NCBI GenBank assembly: GCA_003164155.1
Contig: PLSG01000184.1
Coordinates: forward strand, 4,733 to 9,933
Source: Parachlamydiaceae bacterium
Lineage (GTDB): Bacteria; Chlamydiota; Chlamydiia; Chlamydiales; Parachlamydiaceae
Direction of reading: 5' to 3'
Length of the DNA stretch: 5,201 bases
This document shows, piece after piece, positions 1 to 5,201 of this stretch (within the stretch, counting starts at the first letter, position 1; each line of letters opens with the position of its first letter). Below the pieces are notes generated by a model. It did not search any database. It was not told the origin of the DNA and worked only from the letters and a program-made list of their open reading frames with translations. A program made the translations under genes and the position numbers.

Positions 1-2685
1 TTCTTTTTCAAATCCTGGCCAGCAATAAGTTGGTATAGATTTTTGCTTTTCTAAGCTTCTAATATTAGTTCCCAATAAGTATATGTTGGGAAATTTACAA
101 ATGTGTTTGCGGTGGCGCTTGATGCGCCCGGCAAGCTGTATGATAGATCGCATCGAAGATGGCTCAACGATTGCCCAATCATAATCGTGATCGCGTCCTA
201 CCTCTGCCACAGCAGTGGCCAACACAACAAAAATCACATTTTCTTCCGAGCAAGAATCGATGTCTTTCCTAAATTCTATGTCTTTAAAAATAGCTTCGGG
301 TTTATGGCGCTGTAAGAGCCTATCTAGCATTTTTTCTATATGGGAACGTATGAGCAAAGGATGACGAGAATGATAACAGCATATCCGGATGAAATGATTG
401 TCCTTTGCACCTAGGCTTATGAGTTCTGAAGCCACATCGATCAAGGGGTCTATGTTAGCGAATCGGATTAGTCCTATGCTGATGCGCTTGCTTGTTTTAG
501 AATCAATATCGTAATTATTTTCGTGTAGCTCATGCAGCAGATGATGGATTGAGAGGGCCACTTCTGCCCTTACAGTCTGAGGGTGTGGATGCGAGGCGGT
601 AAGTGGCTTTATTATGGCCTGACGGCGAACTTCAATCTGTTCGATTTTTTTCACTCTACCTTCAACAAAGGTTTTATGTGCCTGAAAAAAGTCATCACCA
701 CATGTGTGTTCGCTGGCAATGCTTTCATATTCATCAAACCATGCACAGCACACTTGCAGAGGTTTTCCAGGATGTCCACGGGAATTTTGAAAAGACTTGC
801 GTCCTTCTAAGTAGGCACTAAAGAGTCCACTTACTAAAGACGGGGGCAAAGTAGCAGAGGATAGCAAAACCTTGCTACCGAGCATACCTGCCCAATGCAC
901 TAAACGCGTCAAGGCAGGCAAATCTTCGATATTAAAGTCATCAGGCTCATCTAAGATAAGGTCTGAGGTCATTAATCTCAGCATGGGAGTTATTTGCTTT
1001 CCTCCTCTGAGGCGTTCAGTTGCGCCTATTAAATGGTCTATTGTACAGACTAGAATGGGGGCAGACAATAATTTTTTAGCGTGCTTATCAGTTGCAAAAC
1101 AGCAGTCAATTGCCCCTGTTCCCATAGTTCCTTCAAAATGCACAAAATCGCTATCTGAGAAAAAAGCTTTGGCAGAATCGGATCCATTTTCATCGCAAAG
1201 CTGATCTTCGATTTGGTCATTTTCAAGATTAAACAGGTCTTTAACGGCTGAAGATCCCACTAATACGCCTAAATCGTCTGCCCCCAAATGCAAACGAGAG
1301 CGATAGGCCTCTCCGGTTTGCAGCGTCAGGGTGCGCAAGCCTAAAGCTATGGTGAATCTGGCGCCACGTCTAGGTTCGGCCAATCCATACATGATTCGAC
1401 CATTAGCAAAGGTTTTACCAGTACCTGTAGAGGCCATGTTTACCCCGAAAAAACCTTGTTCGTCTGTTCGAGAGCGTATGGAATAGGCTAAATCATATGC
1501 TTTGTCTTGCCATTGATAGGGGGAAGCAGAGCACTTGGTAAATCCCTTATGACGCGCAATTCTTGGCAAGCTATGCGCTAATAAAGGCAACGAACGAGCT
1601 ATTTTGCTAGCATTTTTTTCAACTCCTAGTAAATGCTCATCTAAACGCTGCTTTGGTGCACGTGTTTTTGGGTCGGTATTGGCATATAAGCGACATCCTG
1701 CATCGCCTAAAAGTGCATTGGCGGGTTCACTAGAGTAATAATGATCGGCCAGCATTAGGCATAAGCGCGTCAAATGCAACGTGTAAATATCATGCCGAAG
1801 CCAATCGCGCTGGAATAGTTGAGGACGTGCTAGGGCATTTTCGGCCCAGTATTTGGCACGATTTTTCCAGCTAGTGCTAGAAAAGGGCAATCCGTTTTCA
1901 AATTTCCAACATTCTTTTTTTTCTTTAGCCGATGCTTTTTCTTGTGCTCTATTCCATGAAGGATCGATATTTTCTAAAAGGTTTTCTAGCCGATTGCGAT
2001 TTTCGATCTTTTTTGTAGGCAGCTCGTGGTGTGACAAAATCAACCAGCCTATGGTTTGAGCTAAGGGTAGCATTTTGTCAAAAGGCATTTGCAAAACTCC
2101 CGGATCTACTCCATCTCTGATTAGAGAAGTGAGGCATGCCTGCTCAATATCTGGGGTTATACAAGTCAATTTCATCAGCCATTCTTCATCTGTTTTGCAT
2201 TCAGCAATAAACGACTGAAATAAGCGCAATGATACCCACTCATGCCTGTAAGCATCGGCTTTTTTTTGCTTTTCTTTCAATTTATTTTGGAAAAACACAT
2301 TGGCCTTTCCAAAGTCATGAAAAAGTGCCGAAAGAGCTGCTAGAATCTGCATGTCTCGGCCAGTATGCCAGTCATTTTCATCCTTTATCCGCAGCACGTC
2401 TTTTGTGGTAGTATTGGTGGGCACAGATCCATGTTCATTGAAGCAACCTGCATTTCCTACAATCCAGTGTAAATCGTCATCATTTTTTCCACGAATCCAA
2501 TAGCAAGCGACAGCCGTATTGCGGCGGGCAGAGCTTTTGAGCAATTGCCGCACGGTATCTAATCCTTGTTTCGTTATATGTGTTTGCCACACCCGATCAC
2601 CACAACGCTCTGCAAAATTATCCAGAATCCGCCGAGTTTCCGTTAAGGCATTCTTCATGCATTGGGAAACAAATAATACCTTCAT
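1..2685 (-). CDS. cas3: Type I-F Cas2-Cas3 fusion nuclease-helicase (3' end beyond left edge)
   Basis: Type I-F fusion of the Cas2 adaptation subunit to the Cas3 effector. It partners Cas1 in spacer capture, and it unwinds and degrades target DNA bound by the Csy complex. From ATG at 2685 the frame stays open for 895 codons to the window edge; I-F members are roughly 1,050-1,100 residues, so about 150-200 C-terminal residues are missing. Residues 1-100 form the Cas2-like part (MKVLFVSQCMKNALTETRR, then RNTAVACYWIRGKN). The HD nuclease follows: HDFGK at 123-127, RHEW at 147-150, SHHELP at 218-223. Helicase motifs: Walker A STGTGKT 419-425, CTIDHL 547-552, DEPDDF 579-584 (DExD-type box), SSAT 609-612, TAVAEVGRD 824-832, QLAGRIKRHRK 850-860. 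The start is fixed by the family N-terminus, a strong ribosome site and the ATGA overlap with cas1. No catalytic motif is missing in the visible part. Family assignment is very secure; activity is inferred. Confidence 0.97.
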   Translation of the reverse strand, partial: MKVLFVSQCMKNALTETRRILDNFAERCGDRVWQTHITKQGLDTVRQLLKSSARRNTAVACYWIRGKNDDDLHWIVGNAGCFNEHGSVPTNTTTKDVLRIKDENDWHTGRDMQILAALSALFHDFGKANVFFQNKLKEKQKKADAYRHEWVSLRLFQSFIAECKTDEEWLMKLTCITPDIEQACLTSLIRDGVDPGVLQMPFDKMLPLAQTIGWLILSHHELPTKKIENRNRLENLLENIDPSWNRAQEKASAKEKKECWKFENGLPFSSTSWKNRAKYWAENALARPQLFQRDWLRHDIYTLHLTRLCLMLADHYYSSEPANALLGDAGCRLYANTDPKTRAPKQRLDEHLLGVEKNASKIARSLPLLAHSLPRIARHKGFTKCSASPYQWQDKAYDLAYSIRSRTDEQGFFGVNMASTGTGKTFANGRIMYGLAEPRRGARFTIALGLRTLTLQTGEAYRSRLHLGADDLGVLVGSSAVKDLFNLENDQIEDQLCDENGSDSAKAFFSDSDFVHFEGTMGTGAIDCCFATDKHAKKLLSAPILVCTIDHLIGATERLRGGKQITPMLRLMTSDLILDEPDDFNIEDLPALTRLVHWAGMLGSKVLLSSATLPPSLVSGLFSAYLEGRKSFQNSRGHPGKPLQVCCAWFDEYESIASEHTCGDDFFQAHKTFVEGRVKKIEQIEVRRQAIIKPLTASHPHPQTVRAEVALSIHHLLHELHENNYDIDSKTSKRISIGLIRFANIDPLIDVASELISLGAKDNHFIRICCYHSRHPLLIRSHIEKMLDRLLQRHKPEAIFKDIEFRKDIDSCSEENVIFVVLATAVAEVGRDHDYDWAIVEPSSMRSIIQLAGRIKRHRKHICKFPNIYLLGTNIRSLEKQKSIPTYCWPGFEKE

Positions 2686-3671
2686 GTAGTTTCTCCTAAA
2701 GTCAACGCAACATATTTTAGGCTATCTATCATGTGGTCAAGCGCTTCATCGTGGGAGAAATTATCGAGGCAGGATCGCCGGAACACCTGTTCTTCATCGC
2801 CTCTAGCTGCTGATATAAAGGCTTGAGGAAGCACTAAGGCATCCTTGATTAAATCGGCCACGTCAAATACCAAACCTCCTCGGCGCGTTTTTCCATGAAA
2901 AACCGATAAGGCGTGCGGAATACCTAACACCCAGGTGGCCGTCGCGCCTAATCCATACGCTAAGTAATTGCCATGATCGAGAAAACGATTTGCCGGGTCT
3001 GTGCCGGTGCCGTGTTTGGCGCGGACAAAAGAATTATATTTTATGGCATTAGCCGCCATCTTAAATAGTTGTTTGGTGAGACGTGCTTCTACAGTAAACA
3101 AGGTCATAGTGTCTTCAGCCCTATCGAGAGCTAAACGAAACTGTGATAAACAGATTTCAAACTCCATTTGATCGATTTGAAAGCCTGCTTCTTGAAATTT
3201 CTTATTTGATGTCCATGACCTTTCGATCAAGTCTAAGCGCATAACTTGAAGCATTTTTGCGGCTTTTAGTCTTTTATTATCATCAAACCAGAAGCGTACC
3301 CAATTTTGTAAATATTCAGTGGGTCTATATTCGCTTTGAGGAGACAACCAAGAAATATCGATGTCAAATTCATTACCTGAGAAAAGAGGGGTACCGCCGC
3401 CCCCACAGAAACCAACCATTACGCCTGCTTTGGAAAATTCGCGCATAGCTAACTGGGTGACTGATGTGCCTGTTCCAAAAAGTACTGAAGTTGTATTGGC
3501 GATGGGAATATTCCAATATAACGACTTTTGCCCTTCATCCGTTACATATTCTACTCGGCCTCCTTTGACAAGCACACGGCAGTGCTCGAGATAGTATAGA
3601 TTGGCGCGTTTAGAATGTAGTATTGTTTTTAATTCTTTAGGTCTTATGTTGTTTTTTATTGATTTTTTCAT
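2682..3671 (-). CDS. cas1: Type I-F CRISPR-associated integrase Cas1
   Basis: Cas1 is the metal-dependent integrase that inserts new spacers at the leader end of the CRISPR array. In type I-F it forms a complex with the Cas2-3 fusion encoded just downstream. The 329-residue length is typical of Cas1f. I-F-specific stretches are clear: ELKTILHSKRANLYYLEHCR (13-32), EYVTDEG (41-47), WNIPIANTTS (53-62), GFCGGGGTPLF (87-97) and PQSEYRPTEYLQ (111-122). The putative metal ligands are present: E195 in VEARL, H259 in FHGKTRRGG, and D270 and D273 in FDVADLIKD. An in-frame stop lies 12 bases upstream of the ATG (TAA at 3681-3683), and no other Met precedes the conserved region, so the start is well fixed. 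There is no recognisable Shine-Dalgarno; the leader before the ATG is almost entirely A and T. It is first in the visible operon and overlaps cas2-3 by four bases. The protein looks intact and active, which is inferred. Confidence 0.98.
   Translation of the reverse strand: MKKSIKNNIRPKELKTILHSKRANLYYLEHCRVLVKGGRVEYVTDEGQKSLYWNIPIANTTSVLFGTGTSVTQLAMREFSKAGVMVGFCGGGGTPLFSGNEFDIDISWLSPQSEYRPTEYLQNWVRFWFDDNKRLKAAKMLQVMRLDLIERSWTSNKKFQEAGFQIDQMEFEICLSQFRLALDRAEDTMTLFTVEARLTKQLFKMAANAIKYNSFVRAKHGTGTDPANRFLDHGNYLAYGLGATATWVLGIPHALSVFHGKTRRGGLVFDVADLIKDALVLPQAFISAARGDEEQVFRRSCLDNFSHDEALDHMIDSLKYVALTLGETT
2692..2697 (-). promoter_or_regulatory. Ribosome binding site of cas2-3 inside cas1
   Basis: The minus strand reads AGGAGA, six bases (AACTAC) before the ATG at 2685. 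The site lies within the last codons of cas1 and, with the ATGA stop/start overlap, suggests translational coupling of Cas2-3 to Cas1. It supports the chosen cas2-3 start. Confidence 0.8.
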
Positions 3672-3705
3672 GTTTAATTTTTATTTTTAATAGTTGTGTT
3701 AGGTT

Positions 3706-3734
3706 ATGATAGAGAATGTGATTTAAAATATCAA
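3706..3734 (-). promoter_or_regulatory. Predicted sigma-70-type promoter of the cas1-cas2-3 operon
   Basis: On the minus strand, TTGATA (3734-3729) and TATCAT (3711-3706) are separated by exactly 17 bases. Each differs from the consensus -35 and -10 hexamer at one position. Transcription would begin near 3699, giving an untranslated leader of about 28 bases before the cas1 ATG at 3671. Prediction from motif and position only. Confidence 0.6.
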
Positions 3735-3782
3735 CGGATAGAAATTAATTAGGCTTGAAGCATGCTGTATTTGGATTGATCT

Positions 3783-3811
3783 CCCACTTCTTAGCAGTGG
3801 CTTGAAGTGGG
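3783..3811. repeat. Compact hairpin, possibly a relic IS200/IS605-type end
   Basis: CCCACTTC (3783-3790) and GAAGTGGG (3804-3811) are perfect 8-base complements around a 13-base loop. A competing smaller stem also exists: CCACT (3784-3788) with AGTGG (3796-3800). A subterminal hairpin followed by TTCA is reminiscent of the ends of IS200/IS605 or IS1341-like elements and the adjoining guide-RNA hairpin of TnpB. No tnpA or tnpB remnant was recognised beside it, so this assignment is weak. It lies upstream of the predicted cas promoter and is not placed as a terminator: neither strand shows a T-run after the stem. Confidence 0.35.
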
Positions 3812-3927
3812 TTCAGTATGATGAGATGACTTATAACTTCAATTAGGACAAGTTTGCACTCCCACAAAAACAATTTTGCAGATAAGCATGGCCTGAAAGG
3901 GGAGGAGCAAAGGGGAGATTTGTGGTT

Positions 3928-4194
3928 TCAGAAATTCAGTTGAATTCCTAAGACAATGCTTTTCCACCAAATATCACCTGCATAGAAAAAGCGCATAAGG
4001 AAAAAAAGATCTAAATCCACTTTATCTGAGATGCCAAAGGTTAGCTGACACAGATCCGATCTTGAGTGAAAAGGTGAGTAGAAACATTTGTAAGTGTGCT
4101 TTTTTAATGCTTATTTAAAATGTAAAATCTGATCCCCACTATGGCGTTTAATGATTCTGTCTGGGCCAAAGGTCGTGTCGTCTAGATTTAGTTT
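3928..4194 (-). pseudogene. Candidate remnant of an outer-membrane beta-barrel protein (C-terminal end)
   Basis: One minus-strand frame reads 27 codons, an in-frame TAA (4113-4111), then 60 more codons to TGA at 3928. The second part is protein-like: CQLTFGISDKVDLDLFF, then FFYAGDIWW, ending SIVLGIQLNF. Alternating polar and hydrophobic residues and a terminal phenylalanine are the hallmark of the last strand of outer-membrane beta-barrels, which BamA recognises in Gram-negative bacteria. The first part (containing TTFGPDRIIKRHSGDQILHF) is in the same frame, but there is no start codon or ribosome site, and it touches the end of comB. The best reading is a decayed gene 3' end left by deletion or rearrangement. 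The family is unknown, and a chance open frame cannot be excluded. Confidence 0.35.
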
Positions 4195-4877
4195 TTATCA
4201 ACCTTTACAGTTCTGCCAATGAGTGTCTTATTATTTTGAGAAACTTCCATGGCAAATGGGAAATAATCAACTTTAAGTGCCAACTCTAAGTCATATGGTC
4301 CATTTTTATAGGAGATTGGCCCTTCCATCATGCGTTTGGCTGCCGGACTTGAGCGTACACGATTTAAAAATTGCTCTAAATCGATGGATTGTCTCATCAG
4401 CTTGCTTTGCAGGTATTCTGCCAGAGCCAGATCTTCATCTCCATTGGTTCTGCCAGTGGCTATGAATGAGACATGTGATGGTTGAAGTTTTAAAATGCGT
4501 CTGATAGTTGCATCGGCCACGACGAAACTTGAAATGAGGATTTGAGAAGCATGGCTACAGCCAATCACTCCTTGTGTGCCAGAAGAAGTTCTTTGCACAA
4601 TCGTTCTTCCTGACAGAGAAGCGCTTTGCATTTCACTGGGAGAATTTTCAAAATGAAATCCATTTATTCTTTGTCCTTCTTGCTCTCCCATTAGCAATAA
4701 GGTGGGATCTATTTGATGTTTCCTAAAAGCTTCTTCAGGAGTAGAAACGAAAATGATCTCTTTTGCACCTGATGCAAAGGCGAAGGCTGCAGTAGTAAAT
4801 GCTCTTAACACATCTATTACCACGCAAAGGCCTTTGGCTTGCGGAAGTTGGTGGCCTTTCAAAATACAAAATTCCAT
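4188..4877 (-). CDS. comB: ComB-family 2-phosphosulfolactate phosphatase
   Basis: ComB hydrolyses 2-phosphosulfolactate to sulfolactate and phosphate, a step of coenzyme M synthesis in methanogens. Many bacteria without coenzyme M carry homologues whose substrate is less certain. The 229-residue length fits the family (about 230-240). Family features in order: CVVIDVLRAFTT (18-29), LLMGEQEGQRINGFHFENSP (61-80, matching the family GERGG...NSP segment), QRTSSGTQGV (95-104, the family TTTNGT-like segment), DEDLALAEYL (147-156) and PYDLELALKVDYFPFAMEV (194-212). A cytoplasmic enzyme is expected; no signal peptide or membrane segment is seen. ATG 4877 was chosen because AGGGA precedes it and the protein then begins shortly before the conserved core; a TTG at 4922 would add 15 residues without a good ribosome site. 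It points toward the cas operon but is separated from it by a 516-base spacer and appears unrelated in function. The fold assignment is strong; the physiological substrate is uncertain. Confidence 0.88.
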   Translation of the reverse strand: MEFCILKGHQLPQAKGLCVVIDVLRAFTTAAFAFASGAKEIIFVSTPEEAFRKHQIDPTLLLMGEQEGQRINGFHFENSPSEMQSASLSGRTIVQRTSSGTQGVIGCSHASQILISSFVVADATIRRILKLQPSHVSFIATGRTNGDEDLALAEYLQSKLMRQSIDLEQFLNRVRSSPAAKRMMEGPISYKNGPYDLELALKVDYFPFAMEVSQNNKTLIGRTVKVDKN

Positions 4878-4881
4878 CTTT

Positions 4882-4886
4882 TCCCT
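4882..4886 (-). promoter_or_regulatory. Ribosome binding site of comB
   Basis: The minus strand reads AGGGA followed by AAAG and then the ATG at 4877. The spacing is a little short (four bases), but it is the only purine-rich site near a candidate start. It favours the ATG over the upstream TTG at 4922. Confidence 0.5.
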
Positions 4887-4935
4887 AAAAATAGTTATTG
4901 CCCCCCAGACTTGCTTGGCCAAGGGAGTTAGTTTT

Positions 4936-4974
4936 TTTGGCCTTATTCACCTGTACAGCGAAAACTTTCGGTCA
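4936..4974 (+). repeat. Imperfect direct repeat, copy 1
   Basis: This begins TTTGGCCTTATTCA and ends AACTTTCGGTCA. It matches copy 2 (5101-5137) at about 31 of 37 aligned positions with a 2-base gap, counted by eye. The two copies flank the long inverted repeat in the same orientation, one on each side. It lies within the likely 5' leader or promoter region of comB. Confidence 0.65.
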
Positions 4975-4986
4975 ATGAGTAGACAT

Positions 4987-5083
4987 CGTTTCCTCTATCC
5001 TTCCCATCTTTTCCTAATCATACCCATCCTGAAAATTTTACAGGATGATAGGATAGGAAAAGATGGGAAGGATAGAGGAAACG
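4987..5083. repeat. Long near-perfect inverted repeat (large hairpin)
   Basis: The outer arms, 4987-5016 and 5054-5083, are perfect 30-base complements (CGTTTCCTCTATCC... with ...GGATAGAGGAAACG). Next comes a short mismatched section, then a 7-base inner stem (CATCCTG 5025-5031 with CAGGATG 5041-5047) and a 9-base loop AAAATTTTA. One arm is almost all pyrimidine, the other almost all purine. No T-run follows either end, so it is not a classical intrinsic terminator. Possible roles are an intergenic palindromic repeat family, a small non-autonomous mobile element, or a strong RNA structure upstream of comB. Confidence 0.85.
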
Positions 5084-5100
5084 GTTACAGTAGCCGAAAC

Positions 5101-5137
5101 TTTGGCCTTGTTCATCTAAACAGGGAACTTTTGGTCA
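5101..5137 (+). repeat. Imperfect direct repeat, copy 2
   Basis: This begins TTTGGCCTTGTTCA and ends AACTTTTGGTCA, the counterpart of copy 1 at 4936-4974. The copies differ by scattered substitutions and a 2-base gap. That divergence is more than expected for a fresh target-site duplication, so they may be parts of an older repeated unit. Confidence 0.65.
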
Positions 5138-5151
5138 TCAAAATACCTCCT

Positions 5152-5201
5152 TCTGTGTTCTCTGTGATCTCTGTGGTAAAAAAAAATCTACCACAGAGAT
5201 C
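5152..5201. repeat. Nine-base-periodic TCTGTG repeat and hairpin at the right edge
   Basis: Three consecutive 9-base units, TCTGTGTTC, TCTGTGATC and TCTGTGGTA, occupy 5152-5178. The last 13 bases of that tract, GATCTCTGTGGTA (5166-5178), pair perfectly with TACCACAGAGATC (5189-5201) around an A-rich 10-base loop. The second arm is cut by the window edge and may continue. TCTGTG-type repeats of this kind recur in the intergenic DNA of various bacteria, as I recall; their role is not established. Confidence 0.7.

Larger units (their letters stand above)
3672..4187. other. Gene-poor spacer between cas1 and comB
   Basis: About 516 bases with no intact gene on either strand. Read from right to left it holds a stop-interrupted reading frame with a beta-barrel-like C-terminus (3928-4194), a purine-rich patch in which AAAGGGGAG occurs twice (3896-3904 and 3909-3917), a compact hairpin (3783-3811), and the predicted cas promoter (3706-3734). 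GGCTTGAAG also occurs twice (3752-3760 and 3799-3807). No type I-F CRISPR repeat was recognised here, so there is no array on the cas1 side within this window. No convincing rho-independent terminator for comB was found. Confidence 0.6.
4878..5201. other. Repeat-rich noncoding region upstream of comB
   Basis: About 320 bases with no supported gene. Apart from the comB ribosome site it consists mostly of the repeats listed separately. TTGACC on the minus strand (4976-4971) could be part of a comB promoter, but no good -10 hexamer stands at the right distance, so no promoter is called. A TTG at 4922 opens in frame with comB but lacks a ribosome site. Confidence 0.6.

Noticed and set aside
103..2411. 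Plus-strand open frames at 103-315, 583-810, 603-821, 872-1204, 1853-2059 and 2229-2411
   Set aside because: All lie antisense within the intact cas2-3 coding frame, show no ribosome sites of note and have no recognisable domain; they are shadows.
3257..3594. Plus-strand open frames at 3257-3448 and 3361-3594
   Set aside because: Antisense to conserved cas1 coding sequence and without protein-like conservation.
3751..3833. Plus-strand peptide-like frame across the hairpin (containing ACCIWIDLPLLSSGLKW)
   Set aside because: Only about 34 codons, no start codon, no ribosome site and overlapping a palindrome; probably chance.
4277..4465. Plus-strand open frame of 62 codons
   Set aside because: Antisense shadow of comB.
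4878..4922. N-terminal extension of comB from a TTG at 4922
   Set aside because: No ribosome site precedes the TTG, and the extra 15 residues are not part of the ComB family core; the ATG at 4877 has AGGGA upstream.
4987..5083. Rho-independent terminator
   Set aside because: The stem is far longer than usual and lacks a following T-run on either strand; better treated as a repeat element.
5152..5201. CRISPR array
   Set aside because: The 9-base units are contiguous without spacers and do not resemble any type I-F repeat.

Overview
The window carries the adaptation end of a type I-F (Ypest) CRISPR-Cas locus, followed by a degraded spacer, a ComB-family phosphatase gene and a repeat-rich noncoding segment. 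All convincing genes lie on the minus strand, so the transcription order runs from the right edge to the left edge. The host is very probably a Gram-negative bacterium with a moderately AT-rich genome. Type I-F systems are best known from gammaproteobacteria, and the spacer holds what looks like the C-terminus of an outer-membrane beta-barrel. The genus cannot be named from this sequence alone.

Left half (1-3671): cas1 is followed, with a 4-base ATGA overlap, by the fused cas2-cas3 gene that defines type I-F. The fusion gene is open for 895 codons without a stop and runs off the left edge. Its missing C-terminus, and presumably the csy1-csy4 (cas8f, cas5f, cas7f, cas6f) genes and an array, lie to the left. 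In type I-F, Cas1 and Cas2-3 form one spacer-acquisition complex, and Cas2-3 is also the nuclease-helicase recruited by the Csy surveillance complex. A good sigma-70-like promoter sits just upstream of cas1, and an internal ribosome site inside the cas1 3' end serves cas2-3. All catalytic motifs expected in the visible part are intact, so the module looks functional.

Middle (3672-4187): about 516 bases without an intact gene. It contains the cas promoter, a compact hairpin reminiscent of IS200/IS605-type ends, and a stop-interrupted minus-strand reading frame that ends in a beta-barrel-like C-terminus. No CRISPR repeat was seen between cas1 and the next gene.

Right part (4188-5201): a complete comB-like gene (2-phosphosulfolactate phosphatase family), with no visible functional link to the cas genes. 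Upstream of it is about 320 bases of noncoding DNA dominated by repeats: a long near-perfect inverted repeat (30-base perfect outer stem), a pair of roughly 84% identical direct repeats flanking it, and at the right edge a 9-base-periodic TCTGTG repeat that also forms a 13-base-arm hairpin.
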